From: Allodiplogaster sudhausi
Taxonomy: Eukaryota > Nematoda > Chromadorea > Rhabditida > Diplogasteridae
Direction of reading: 5' to 3'
Assembly: GCA_945643635.1 (NCBI GenBank)
Contig: CALZFC010000131.1
Coordinates: forward strand, 708,960 to 772,959
Length of the DNA: 64,000 nucleotides
Shown here piece after piece: positions 44,280 to 55,566 of the stretch (positions within the stretch are counted from its first letter, which is position 1; each line of letters starts with the position of its first letter). The translations under genes were made by a program, and so were the position numbers. Below the pieces are notes generated by a model that worked only from the letters and a program-made list of their open reading frames with translations, ran no database searches and was not told where the DNA came from.

Positions 44280-46675
44280 CCGTGTGTACATTATTCTTAG
44301 CGAAAGAAAGATTTTGGCTTATGCTACTTGCCAATGTTGCCTCAGTTACAAATATCAATTTCATTTTTTTTAGAAAGCAGAGCAAGATCACTTGGCTGCG
44401 TTCGCAAAAGAGCAAGGAGACGGAGCGCAGTGGAACGAGATCTCCAAGCTGTGAGAAGACAGCCAAATAAGAGTGGTGTATTGAATTTTCTAACAATAAG
44501 TTTTATTTCTATTTCAGATTATTTGGTTATTTAGATGTTATTTGGAGTTTACTTCTCAAGTTGGATGTTGCTTTTTAGAATTTTCTCGTTTTCTTCCAAC
44601 ATTGCGCAGATTCATCTTATGCTTACTGTATACAAGGTACAGTATTCTTGCTTTGTGTACTGTATTCTAGACGAACAAATATATTGGCTTATGCTAAGTG
44701 CAATTGGACAATTTCATTTTTTTTTTAGAAAGCCGAGGCTGCCTTCGCAAAGGAGCAAGGCGAGGGAGCGCAGTAGGACGAGATCTCCAAGCAGTGCGGA
44801 GAGAAGACAGTGAAGGTCAGCTTTGGGTAAATCGTCGTTTTAAAAATGCACATTTATAGCACCCTTTCATCATTCTTCATTCTGCTCCTCTCGTCCTCTC
44901 TGTTCCGCTCCTTCCTTCCCTCTCCTTTGACTATCTTCTGAGTGATTGCTTTGTTGAGAGTGGCCATGCCGGACGGAGAAGTAGGCTGTGCCCGCTACTA
45001 GAGCTTCCCTCTGGTGGCTGAGATGCAGGCTGGCCAGCTCTACCGTCTCTTCGCTTACCAGCACTCCACCAATCCGCATGACTACCGACTGTTAGTTTAA
45101 CTTTTTTGTTTTACTCTTATCTTTTGTAGCTTTTTTTAATCTTTTTTTTTCTTATCTTTTTTTTACTCTTATCCAACTCTTTTGTAGCCTGAACACCTCG
45201 ATTCTTTGTGAATACTAATGCTAGGGCTATTTTTAAATTCCTTTACTTTTTCTCGGTATTTTCCCGTTTCGAATAGATGGATTCAGCGATGAAGTTGTAG
45301 TGAGAGATGAGCTTGCAGAAACGTGCTGGCGGATAGATTGGAGACGGCCCTTCCCTCTTCGTTGTGCCTACCGTACTCTTCCCTACGGCAGCATCTGATC
45401 AGCCAAGCCTTCTGACATACGGTATGTGTTTGTTGAAATTGTTTTTGCTAAGTTTTTTTTATATTATTGTACTATTCCCAAGCTAAAATTTTTTCAAGCA
45501 TTTTTTCAAAGCTTTGATTCAAACTGAAGAAAATCCTGAGTTTCCACAATGGCATCGAAATTGTCCAATTTTTTATATTATTGTACTATTCCCAAGCTAA
45601 AAATTTTTCAAGCATTTTTTCAAAGCTTTGATTCAAACTGAAGAAAATCCTGAGTTTCCACAATGGCATTAGTTTCATGAGTTTTGTGTTTTTATTTGAG
45701 GATTTGTTTGAAGAAAATAGTAAGAGTTATATGATATAAATAAACTTGTTTCCAGGTCGAGATGTGCGCAAGAAAGAGGCCGAGGAACTCGCTCGCTTCC
45801 GCACGCAACGCGACCGCATCGCGCAGTTAGAGCCGCCTGCTCATTCTCATCAGGAAGGTAAGGGGTAAGCTTAACATCAAATGAACTCAGCCGCTCTTCT
45901 CTTCTACTCCGCCCTCGTCTTCATTTCCTTTTGGTTACTCATTAGCTCTCGGGTAATTCATTTTTCTTTCTTTTATTCTCTCTCTCTCTCTCTTCCCTTG
46001 CTGCAGGTGACCCGAATCTTCTGCCGTGTTCGTCCTGCTGAAGTTTCCATGCTTGTTTCCAAGGAGTTCCGACGGTTAGACATTTCTTTGCTTTTGTCTT
46101 TTGCTCTCCATATGCTCTCTCTCTCTCCCTCTCTCTCTCGCTCACTCTACCTTTCTTTCTCTCGCCATCTCTATTTCTCTCGATTTCTCGCTCTCTTTCT
46201 CAAGCTTTCCACTCACCTCTTCAGGTCTCTCGCAGCCGAGCTGGCACCCATACGACGCTCATTTGTCGAATGATTGAACTCGGCCCTTACCAAGTTGACC
46301 TCGACCCGAACGAACTCGGAGATCTCTTCGACCAGGCTTCAAGGGTCTGTTTTACGAAGCATTTTTAAAAATATGTTTAATAATCCTTTTTTAACACTTT
46401 AGTTCTGCATTTTTTTCGATTGGTTGAAAAAAGCTTCTCGTGCTGAGATAATGATTGTAGTCACTCGCTGTGGCCGGATGCATCCGATGTTGGTAACTCG
46501 GCAGCTGCTGTCGCGGCGGCTGCTCTATGATACGCCGGCGCCGGCACCAACGACTCGCGCCCTCGACCTCTCGATCACTCTCTCGGAAGAGGAGTGGGCT
46601 GGCAGCCAACTTTTTCCACTTCCCAGTCGTGCCTACTTATTGGATTTCCCCCTTTCCCCGTTGCTTCCTTCCTAG
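44280..46675 (+). pseudogene. Decayed multi-exon gene carried inside the TIR element
   Basis: Exon-like pieces flanked by AG and GT on the plus strand: 44371-44456 (AAFAKEQGDGAQWNEISKL, then stop) and a duplicate at 44731-44816 (AAFAKEQGEGAQ, TAG for W), 44964-45090 (LVAEMQAGQLYRLFAYQHS with an in-frame stop upstream), 45336-45420 (SLFVVPTVLFPTAASDQ), 45756-45858 (GRDVRKKEAEELARFRTQ), 46007-46073 (VTRIFCRVRPAEVSML), 46224-46343 (GPYQVDLDPNELGDLFDQ) and 46405-46675. Codon-rich composition differs from the AT-rich flanks. I do not recognise the family. Stop codons and the exon duplication indicate decay. It may be a host gene captured by the element. Confidence 0.4.
45461..45688 (+). repeat. 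114-bp tandem duplication in an intron
   Basis: ATATTATTGTACTATTCCC... to GAGTTTCCACAATGGCAT occurs twice with a period of 114 bp (45461 and 45575) and very few differences, so it is recent. Confidence 0.85.
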
Positions 46676-47699
46676 CCTATCCTCAGTTTCTGTAGCCCGT
46701 TCCCGTTTTCTTTCTTAAACTTTTTTTTTCAATCTATACTAGTGAATCCGTGGTCTTTTTTCCCTTTTTCCCTCATTCAGGCCATATTATTGTATCGATT
46801 AACATAGAAGCATGCTCATGAACACCTTAAGGTTAGGAATTTCCTTTTCATTCATGAGTAATATGACCTTCCATGTACTAAATGTGTTGCTGATTGACTA
46901 ACCTGTACTTTTTAGACGGTTATTTTATTATTTCTTACATTTTTAATGTTTGTAAGACACAAATAAAAAATGTTTCATGAATGCGCTTCATTCGCAGTGG
47001 AAATTATTACCAAGGGAAATTTAAGACAGTGCATGGTGCGTTTTGCGAAAACAATCCTGTTAATCAGCCTTTTCGTACCATAAAAAAGATCCTTTCGAAA
47101 GCCTTAATAAGCCTTGCGCAATCCTGTTAATAAGCCTTTTTTTCATTTACTGAGGATGCTTAGGCATTAAACGAAACAGGAGCTACTGCATGCGCACGGT
47201 AACTCGGCAGCCTCCGCAGCTGAGCGGCGCAAGCGAACTAGACGCGAGCTGAGATTCTTCGTTCTGGTGAGCATGGAATATTTAAAGGAGGCGAAAAATC
47301 ACATTTGAATTGGCGCCATATTACCTGATAGAGCGTGCGATTTAGAAAGCCTTGACTACAATAGTCAGCAATAAGTGAAATAGATTACGGTTGAGTTTCG
47401 CGCATCATTTATTTAAAATATTCTCGCTTCGAGTTGAATGTTCCCTAATTTTAACAAAGTTATTTTTTTCTCTTTTTCCCCAATTTTAGCTGCGGGGATT
47501 TTTCCTAATCAATGACTCCACTATTCAAGCAGACATGCACGGAGACGGTCGTCTTCATCCTCGCCTTCATCTCCTTCCACGTCATTGCGAGAATCGAAGC
47601 GCTCGCCGCGACCCGCTGGGGCACCTTTGCCACCACCACGATGGCCTGGTCAATCGGTTCTTTTCTTCCGTCATCGTCATGGTCTTTTTCACTTTTTTT

Positions 47700-48350
47700 C
47701 AAAAAAAATTCTGTTACAGGAAAAAAAATTATGATATTAAAAAAGATATTTTTTGCCATTCGATGCGCTCTTTATTCCAAACGAAATAAAAACGTCGTTG
47801 TAAAAGTAAGACGCAACTTGGAACAAAGGATGATAACGGCCTTATCTATTCTCTAACTTCTAGGCAGGCTCACGTCATGTTTATTGCTAAATGGACTTGG
47901 GGAGGAGGTGGACGTTGTTCAATGACCATTGGGATCGTGTAACAAAATCTCTCTAGACGTATTTCAAGATATTAGGAGGAGTTGTGGATATATGTATGTT
48001 TGTATTTTAAATTTTATTTCTTCATCACGTCTGTGACGGAAAGTCAAGGACTATGACCGTGGAACGGACGTGACAGGGCTTCCGTCTAGGCCATACTGTC
48101 GCCTCGGTGCCCTCTTCACTCCAGCGTGCACTCGTACCGGCTGTGGGGTTCAACCAGGGTCGTCCTGGTACTTCTCTGCTCCCCTTAGCAGAGGTGGCGC
48201 TGCTACGCCTGGCCAGGGCCTTGGCACTGACCCTTCCCTGCCCCTTCGGCAGAGGCGCGCTATTGGGCTCAGCCAGAGGCTCTCTCTCCTATGGCTCTTC
48301 TCTGCTCCCCTCAGCAGAGGCGGAAAAAATGATGATATTGAAAAAGATAT
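47700..48350. repeat. GC-rich insertion in Srx intron 8
   Basis: A GC-rich segment (about 48030-48320, with repeated CTCTGCTCCCCT.AGCAGAGG units at 48173 and 48300) is bracketed by similar AT-rich words, ATGATATTaAAAAAGATAT at 47732 and ATGATATTgAAAAAGATAT at 48332. These look like a duplicated flank. The corresponding intron in copy 2 (11973-12080) lacks it. Confidence 0.5.
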
Positions 48351-48839
48351 ATGTAATATTAGTCTTATTTCCTCATCCCGCCTAGAGTAATCAACTGCTC
48401 GTTCAACCGCGAGGTACGCGATTGTGTCAGATCGCCGAGGTTGCTCCTGCGACTGCTTCGACGCGGCAAACAGCAGACGGTGATAAGTAAGTTAAATAGG
48501 AATTTCAATTTCGGTCTCTATTCGAAGTTAACATGCCGGAGTAATCTGAATTATTAACAATCTAACAACATAATAGTCACGTATAAATAAATGTACTTCT
48601 AAATGTAAATTGCGGCTCAATCCGTTGCCTGAGTGAGGGGGAGGGGGGAGAAATAAAGAAAGAAAGGGGAGAGAGAAAGAGGAAGAGACAGAGAGGGAGA
48701 GAAGCTGGGAGAAGAAAAAGGAAAAGTAAGTGAGCAAGTTAGAAGACGCAGAGAAAGAGCGTAGCATTAGAAACTGAAAAACAATGCCAGCGATATAAAT
48801 AGAAAAGTTTCAGCAACAAAAGTGAGTATAGGCTAAAAA

Positions 48840-49025
48840 CAGGCTCATAAATTTGGCTCAAAAGTGACGAATCCTGAAAAGTTGACACCGAAAATGGTAG
48901 CAGGTGTCTCGTGACATTTTCGCACTCGCTCCGGCCCGATCGGCTGCCGCGCTTCATCGACGGCATCTGCCATCGTCGCGGTCCATTCGAGCGGCAAGCG
49001 ATGAGAGTCGTGCCGAGTAAAAGTG
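48840..49025 (+). repeat. Conserved 3' segment of the Srx unit
   Basis: Third copy of the block at 1200-1425 and 12085-12220. The plus-strand frame reads CLVTFSHSLRPDRLPRFIDG here and CLVAFSHSVRPDLLPRFIDA at about 1270-1330. Whether it is an extra exon or conserved 3' flank of the Srx gene is undecided. Confidence 0.5.
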
Positions 49026-49029
49026 GCTA

Positions 49030-49660
49030 TCGAGGTGGAAGGGGCTAGAAATAGCCATATTTTGTCAATAAATATCCACATTGGGTCCAACCGAGCCCTA
49101 GGCCACAGCTAGGAAGCCACATCCGAAAAAGAATTTCAGTAATAAGGCGTGTAATCTACAAAAAATATTGCTTTTTAAATTATATCAATTTCAAGTTTCC
49201 AATTAGCACTTCCACTACTTCACATTTCTTGAATATTCTTCACTTTCAGTTTTTTTTTTCATTCATGCTAATTCTAACAGTAATATTAATCTTGTTTCGC
49301 ATGTACATATCTCGTTTTAAGTCATCGCAGAACGAATTCATTTTATTAATATTTTGTAATCACCCTGAGAAATGAAGTTTTAACAAAACGAAGCTAAGAA
49401 ATTTTTTTAAATAATTTTTTTTTGCTTTTCTGAGAAATATACAGACAAAAGACCCTATATTCGATGGGCGTAGTCAGGAGAGGAATCGCATCGAATGGAC
49501 CGCCGAAAGTGAGGGGATGTCTACGAGAGAGTGTGACAGAGAAAGAGAGGAAAGGGAGTGCGAGAATTGAAGAGAGTGGCAGAGAAAGACAAAGGGAAGA
49601 GAAGAGCGCAGGTCACGACATGCTCAGCGTTATCTTTACTTTGCTGAAATAAATTCAGCT
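49030..49660. other. Intergenic spacer
   Basis: AT-rich Srx 3' flank to about 49290, then GA-rich sequence 49520-49610. No gene seen on either strand. Confidence 0.4.
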
Positions 49661-50275
49661 TTAATTTAACGAGGGAAAGAGAGAAGAAAAAGAGACTCCA
49701 AGCTGTTCATCCGAGACCGACTTCATCTGTTCGTAGTTGTCGTCTCCCTTCTCCGGCTCGAGCAGCTTGGACCCCTTCACCTCCTCCTCTTCGTTGTTGT
49801 GCGCGCCCTGCAAAAAGTTAACATATCGATCGATTTCCTAGTCGATTTTCTCAGTCCAATTTTGTTGTAATGTTTTTATTCTACAATTTTCTAAGTCTAT
49901 TTGTCCAATTCATCTGTTAATCAATCGATTTTCTTCTTTTTTTAATCGCCAATTATCTGTTTAGAAATGACTAACGTCTTCCTTAGGCCGGTCGTTCTTC
50001 TGCGGAACCACCTGAAGGAAGAATTATGAATATTTGCCTTAGCGCAAAATATATAATTAAAAATTTTAAATATTGTATATGTTTTTGTACATGTATATAT
50101 AATAAACTATAAAATATATAACAAATAACTAAATACAAAAAAACGCCGCACTGCTGAGGTTGACTTCTGCTTGCTCCTCGCCTCGGATTTTGCCTTTTCT
50201 GGCGCCGGCTTGTCGTCCGCTGAAAATTTTTTTATATATGAATACATTTAATATATTTATTATAATTATATATAT

Positions 50276-50328
<53 letters not shown>

Positions 50329-51263
50329 AATATATTGTAAATATATATGTTTATTTTGTTAATAGTACTCGGTCTTCTGTCGAGATCATTAGTCAAATTT
50401 TGATGTTTCCCCAAAATGAAATGACGGAAAGAAAGAAGAAACTGCCAGCCGGCTTCTCCTCGTTCCCCTTCTGCTTCCTCGCTTCGGCCGACGCCGACGC
50501 CAGTTTGTGATGGTCCGCCGTGAGCTCGCGACGAGTCGTCTTCATGCGAGGGACTCCTTGAATGGCGATTATATACATATGTACTATAATATCGATTATT
50601 TCGCAATCTGAAATAATTTCTTCGTTGGTGCATACAATACGACAGTATCTAGAAGAGCTGATGGGTTAATACTATTATTTCTAACAGTTTATATTGAAAT
50701 CTAACGCTTATAATTTCCATTTTCTGTCTACTCATTGCGCTCGCCAATTAAAACTTGATTCGGTGGTTTTGAGATGATGCCCCATTATACCATTTTACTT
50801 TTTCCTAAATGAATGATCAGTTTCGCTTCTAGTTTGCACTTTTCAGACTCATTTTGAGCACAGCCGAAGATCAAAGTGGGTCGTAATATCGTTAGTCGTA
50901 ATTTCAGAAGAATTCTTGATGATAAAGAAATGGACGGCCTCCAGGAAAAGAGCACCTTTAATGCTCTTGTCAACCTTCTGGCCCAGGGGTGCTGCCTGCT
51001 TTTTCTTAGTGCCACATGAAACGAGCGAGACGACTGCAACCATGACGATTAGGAATAACTGAAATATTTTTTTAAATTTTATTATAGTTATTCAGAGAAT
51101 CTTGAAAACTTTACAGAAATTTTAATTTTGTTTTCTTTTCTTTTTGATATAGAGGATTAATTGATTAAATGATTAAAAAATTGGGCAATAAAACGTGCCT
51201 TAGAAAGGCATTCAACGACGAATCATGTCGTACCGCCCGTCAATCGCGTTGTACCTAACGGGT

Positions 51264-51294
<31 letters not shown>

Positions 51295-52381
51295 CAAGAG
51301 AGAGAGGAATAGCAACAGAGAGATATCGTGAGAAATATAAAGAGAGCGAGGGACCGAGACACAGAGAGATTGATGACTAAAGGAAAGAAATATAGCGAGA
51401 TGTAGCTTAAGAGATCTAGAATGGGTGAGAGAGTGAGAAAATGGAGAGGTAGAGAGAGAGAGAGAGAAAGAAAGTGGGCGAGAGCATCCATTATGACCAT
51501 CGACGGGAGATGTTGAAGAAGTGGAAGAGATTGAGAGCGAAGAGAGGAAGGAGCCGCAGAACGCCAAAGGCATCCAGTGTGTCGTAGAGGATGAACTGCT
51601 GAAAGGAAGAAACCAGTTCCTTCGATTACTCATCAATCATTCTGTTAAATAGACAGTGAACTTCTGCATTATGTACTTGAGTACTCTACTATACGTGAAT
51701 CTCGCCCATCTTCATAACTTTGCATATAAGGCAGACTCACGGCGCTTCAAGAGATTTAGGTAGTCACTTCCTTTCCACTCACCTCTCGCAAGCGGTCGAC
51801 TCCTTATTCTCCTTCTCTCACTCTCTCAATAAACCTCTCTTGTATCTCACCCTGACTATTCACAACTTCCTCTCCGGGTCTGGAGAGACACAACACATTC
51901 GATAGTTTTTAGCACAAGTGTAAAGAAGTAGAAATGATCGTCCGGCCTGAAGAGCAAGAACAACGATCTGCGCGAGTCTCGCCTGGCTGACCACGCGGCA
52001 AAAGTCGTACTCGCCCAGCCAGTGCTAAAAAAACACAAAAGTTTAATCCATACAAAACATTAAAGAATGATGATTAATTTTTGACAGATATCCAACTCAT
52101 GCGTTCATTATAGATACATATGCTGCCAGAGATCTTCGTGATGCCAGAGATCTTCGTGTTAGTTGTGTCTTCCTCGAATTGACGACTCTCAAAATGGTCT
52201 TGACCAGTTCTCAAGAATGGTCTTGACCAGTTCTCATGAATGGTCTTGACCAGTTCTTAAGAATGGTCTTGACCTGGCCAAGGACGCCCGTGATAGACGC
52301 CGTGGCCGAGGGCGGCCGAGCGACTGCTAGCGTCCGCGACGGCGGAAGCTGCTGCACTGGCGTCTGGGCTGGGGGGGCTCT
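49661..52381 (-). CDS. Membrane protein with charged C-terminal tail, family unknown
   Basis: Minus-strand exon chain; the C-terminal part is phase-consistent: about 50440-50560 (GVPRMKTTRRELTADHHK), 50152-50219 (DDKPAPEKAKSEARSK), 49976-50011 (12 codons, VVPQKNDRPKED) and 49661-49807 (GAHNNEEEEVKGSKLLEPEK, stop TAA). Upstream exon candidates: 50930-51057 (hydrophobic LFLIVMVAVVSLVSCG), 51486-51598 (FILYDTLDAFGVLRLLPLFA), 51935-52025 (HWLGEYDFCRVVSQARLAQI) and 52274-52381 (alanine/serine-rich). Together they suggest three or four membrane segments then a Lys/Glu-rich cytoplasmic tail. Phases between the upstream exons are not resolved and no start codon is assigned. Introns hold (TA)n, (GA)n and a solo LTR. 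I do not recognise the family. Confidence 0.42.
50276..50335. repeat. (TA)n microsatellite
   Basis: About 45 bp of perfect TA followed by interrupted ATATA, within an intron of the minus-strand gene. Confidence 0.9.
51643..51895 (+). mobile_element. Solo LTR with 5-bp target-site duplication
   Basis: 253 bp starting TGTTAAATAG and ending ACACAACA (TG...CA ends), flanked by CATTC at 51638-51642 and 51896-51900. Contains a TATA-like GCATATAAGG (51721) and polyadenylation signal AATAAA near 51828. It shares CAAGCGGTCGACTCC-type and TCAATAAACC sequences with the LTR at 63229-63634. No internal retroelement sequence remains. It lies in an intron of the minus-strand membrane-protein gene. Confidence 0.85.
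52120..52276 (+). repeat. Short tandem arrays
   Basis: A 20-bp doublet of GCCAGAGATCTTCGTG (52122-52160) is followed by four units of about 24 bp based on AATGGTCTTGACCAGTTCT (52192-52276). The last unit runs into the 5' exon candidate of the minus-strand gene. Confidence 0.85.
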
Positions 52382-52384
52382 GAA

Positions 52385-52500
52385 GAGAGAGCGAGAGAGA
52401 GATAAAGAGAGAGAGAGAGAAAAAGAAAGAGGGAGAGAAAGAGAGAGGATGAGAGAAAGAGAGAAAGAGTGAGAGCGAGAGAAAAAGAGAAAAAGTAGGG
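52385..52500. repeat. (GA)n tract
   Basis: Imperfect GAGA/GAAAGA repeat adjacent to the 5' exon candidate. A similar tract at 51263-51475 lies between exon candidates of the same gene. Confidence 0.85.
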
Positions 52501-52559
52501 GAATGAGTTTTATAAAAAAGGGAGAGCGAGGCAGGAGAGAAAATGAGCCGACCAACCAT

Positions 52560-53935
52560 TGTGTAGAGTGATATTGAAGATGACGGCTGGATGAAATGCT
52601 GGCTTTTATAGTTTCTTACTTATTTGCATAACTGAAGACATTGCGAAACAATTTCCTTGTTTCTTTAGAGTGCCGATTTGCATATAATTTAATGAGACAT
52701 AATAAAATTTTTAATTTTTAAAGAAATACATAAATTTTGTATAAAAAAAAGAACATCGATAGGGGTTCACTGATTATTTTCGAATTAGTGTTCTTCAGCT
52801 AGTGAACAGTCCAGAACATACTCTTTCGTGCACAATTTTCTATCTTGTTCACTCTCATTCTATCTCTATCCATCTATCTTCTTTCTCTTTCTCTCATTCT
52901 TTCTCTATACATACATCTGGCTCTTACCTCTCTCTGCTCTCTCAACCACGTGATTGCCTGGTTGAATGAAATTTACCAGACAACTTTTTGATGCTGAATA
53001 CGACACACTTCGATTAGGGCTCGACATGAGGGATACTTTCTCATGTCTCCACTTTGCTTCTTCCTATTGCCTTGATGACTTATCATGCACATCCTCGAAG
53101 TTAATGAAGCAGCAATTGACTGTAATTAAGAACTTTCGGATTCATCCTCTGGATTTCTGAAAGGAAGATAAATTATAACAAAAATCTAGCCAATAGCTTA
53201 CTTGTAAATACTGGCTGTCTATCAACACGTGAACTGAGCAATCAAGCCAATTTAGACTTGCTAAAGGCACTTTTGACAGAAACCTACACAGCCAGCAAGA
53301 AATAATTACCGCGTGAGCACAGAAGATAAAATTATAGCTAAATAACGTGCCCGCGAAACTCATTTATGGTGCACGTGCTGAAAAGTAAGTTAGCAGCAGA
53401 TCCAAACTACAAGGATATGTGACGGTGCATAAGATAAAGATTAGTCGATTGAGCTGATGGTCAGTGAGAAGAGGATCCCCAGAAGTCTGTAACGTAGATT
53501 AATGAAAGTGACTGCGATCAAGAACTTCCATGATCCTCTGCGGGCTTTTTGAATGGAACCTAAATTACAACAATCCAATTGATTAGCTCACAATATGAAC
53601 TATGACGTAACATTCTCACTTTTGGCCAGCTATGAAAACTCTTTTATTTTCAACTTTTTAAGCAATTATTGCTTCGTCGTTCGTAAAGGACAGACAATTT
53701 AGCGACAGAGAAATAAAAACCACCCACTTACTCGCGGATAATTCGATTTGGCGATAAGTTCCGACCTTTTCCGTAATTTCATTAGCAGCAGTTTTCAAAC
53801 CATGTGTAAGCAATGTTAGTACGAAGGCGATCTTTTTTGGCGTCAGAATATGTGACGGTGCATAGTGCCCATTCCGCTACTTTAATATATAGATTCCGTC
53901 GATTCAGCCGAGTGAGAAGGAGATCCACAGAAGTT
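52560..53935. repeat. Duplicated receptor-flank segments, no intact gene
   Basis: Positions 53380-53560 and 53760-53960 are diverged copies of each other (ATGTGACGGTGCATA, GTCGATT.AGC, GATCC.CAGAAGT, TGAATGAAAGTG/TTAATGAAAGTG), with a weaker third copy at 53090-53170. They are probably duplicated 5' flanks of gene F. A separate dispersed repeat, 53595-53705, matches 40411-40520. Confidence 0.45.
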
Positions 53936-53939
53936 TCGG

Positions 53940-54650
53940 ATGGAGATGAATGAAAGTGTCTGCGATTCGCCAATTCCGCCTCCATCCCTTGATGGGCCGC
54001 CTCCAATTCGCTTCTCGGAACTTCTCGGCCGGACAGAAGTGTTAAACAGCCTGACGGCCGCGCTGCTCTCTACCTTCTTCAATATTTATATATTTATTTC
54101 TCTCTACGTTTCTGGAAAAGGTTATCTAATAATTGTGAATAGTTCACGTGTGTTTGTAAGCACAGTTTGAACTAATTCAAATTTATTTTAATTTTAAATA
54201 AAGTAGATCAATTTAAACCTATCACAAGTCTGACATTATGAATACTCCTTGCTCAGCTCAAGTACTCGGCGTCTTCCGCTGGCTTCTCCTTCACTCTTCT
54301 CTCATCAATCTTCTCTATTCGGCAGTTCACCTCTCCAGCATTCCGGTCTTCTGAAAATCCACCATGTCAAAGATACTTTTTTTTTGCTTTTCAGAACTTT
54401 TTAGTCGACAAGAACTCAATCTTGATCGTGAACATGGGATGCTTCTCGCGCCTTCTCTTCAGGAGAAGAGTAATCTCGCGTCTCTCTCCTAGCATCCTTT
54501 GAGATTCATTTCATCTAGAACAATTCTTCTTTTGTTCTCCTTAATCGTTTCTTGCAGAAAACCTTGACCAGTATCATCGTCGCAATAAGCAAATATCACC
54601 ATCAGAATGCAAAACGGCAACCACAAATAAATATCGACCTGACTGTAGAG
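53940..54650 (+). CDS. Srh/Str-like chemoreceptor, 5' part only (gene F)
   Basis: Exons with consistent phases: 53940-54120 (MEMNESVCDSPIPPPSLDG, then TM1 LLSTFFNIYIFISLYV), 54257-54345 (QVLGVFRWLLLHSSLINLLY, TM2-like), 54395-54469 (NFLVDKNSILIVNMGC) and 54558 to about 54650 (TLTSIIVAISKYHHQNAKRQ). The pattern of a polar N-terminus, TM1, then a ..R..LLLHS...LLY TM2 and a short P segment resembles nematode Srh/Str receptors. Nothing recognisable continues after about 54650, so the gene is truncated or its later exons were missed. A relic of exon 1 is at 12540-12745 on the minus strand. Class assignment is tentative. Confidence 0.4.
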
Positions 54651-55566
54651 GCCGTTAAATTGTATTGCACACGAAATGGCTTTGTTAGTCTATGTTATTC
54701 TAGAGCATGTTGGCATCAATGAGAGCGAAGCGAGCAGCTGACGCTATTTGGGTTTCGTCATGGGCACTTTGTACTGGGCGTCCTAGTTCACCTTTTAGGT
54801 TATCCCCAGGGTAATGTATCGTATGAGTGCCTGTCCAAATCCGCCTCGGATCTGTTTGACCTCTGCGACATGCGCATCTTGATCTGGGTTTGTGCTTTTA
54901 TTACTTCCACGACGAAACAGCAAGATCATATTGATTTAGACAAGCTGAAGAACCCGACGGTTCCCAAGCTGGACAAAAACAGTGGAGGGTGGGGGGGGCC
55001 TCATCGAGTTATGTTGCTCTCTTTCTCTCTCGCTTTCTATCTCTCTCCCTCATTCTCTCTCTATCTCTCTCGCTCTCTCACTTTCTTTCGCTCTCGCTCT
55101 CTCTCTCCCTCTCTGACTTTGTCACTATTCTTTTGTTAGAAAGCGATGCGTTTTTATTTGTTTAGCAAGGGAGGGTGCCGATTGTGTTGTGCATTAGTTT
55201 TATCTATCGTAGCAGTGCTTTATTTACTTTAAAGGCAATTGAGATTTTGGTTAAGTAGAATTCAAACTGAAGGTTAAAGGAAGTACCCCTGCGCGAATTA
55301 TCACCGTATAACTTGCGAAGCATATATTTATTTAACTATGAATTGAACAGCGCTCCGAGAAGCAGCATCGGTTCAATTTCTCAAAAACGTATTGGCCGCG
55401 TATTAAAAAAAAACTTTATGCGGTATTCATTTTTGAACAGACGCGTTCTAAGGAAAACGAGATCGCAACGCGAGGAAACGTCGAAATAAAAATTTTAATA
55501 CACTGGCCATTTCCGTAGATTAGTAAAGCATCAGATTCGCGGCCAATACATTTTTGAGCACCAGAG
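54651..55566. other. Intergenic
   Basis: A (CT)n tract at 55015-55125. Short inverted repeat between 55513-55545 and 55645-55668 (CCGTAGATTAGTAAA.CATC and complement). No gene recognised. Confidence 0.4.

Larger units (their letters stand above)
41430..47152. mobile_element. 5.7-kb TIR element inserted in Srx gene E
   Basis: Left end CAGTAAATGGAAAAAGG and right end CCTTTTTTTCATTTACTG form inverted repeats of about 35-40 bp, extended by sub-terminal copies of AAGGCTTATTAAAAGGATTG (41444-41560, 43290-43340, reversed at 47060-47140). Comparison with the Srx copy at 11331-11360 shows the host sequence continuous there (tcctcgaacaatgcttagg), so the block is an insertion; a clear target duplication is not visible. 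Inside are a 1.6-kb palindrome and decayed exon-like pieces, but no transposase that I can recognise. Confidence 0.72.
38926..48487 (+). pseudogene. Srx-type chemoreceptor gene E, probably disabled
   Basis: Exons 1-7 are all open and phase-consistent: 38926-39012 (MNQTDNDTVLSSSMETHS, start of TM1), 39224-39387 (VSIPGFLLNACAALVLLR, then NSFGLFAGGKSIADAW), 39951-40014 (EKIGQASLIG), 40136-40203 (SMLCIALNRLCAILFSN, TM3), 40290-40366 (TM4), 40894-40961 (SCTFYYSAEHIYWMFGDNEC) and 41307-41408 (TM5, FYIDFITTVSIFSS). TM6-TM7 is 47533-47656 and the last exon, 48386 to about 48487, has the Srx hallmark CSFNREVRDCV. Between TM5 and TM6 a 5.7-kb TIR element has inserted (41430-47152). Exon 8 lost its HAASG end and donor compared with copy 2, shifting the phase to exon 9. 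Intron 2 holds a tRNA-Gly-like sequence. Ordered Srx motifs make the family call strong; loss of function is inferred. Confidence 0.75.

Noticed and set aside
44371..44460. Clathrin light chain C-terminus
   Set aside because: The W-x3-I-x-K pattern in this exon is suggestive, but the remaining residues and the neighbouring exons do not fit the family well enough to name it.
47535..47789. Histidine-rich frame over exon 8 of gene E
   Set aside because: The alternative frame gives the TM6-TM7 sequence conserved among the Srx copies. The His-rich reading is an out-of-frame shadow.
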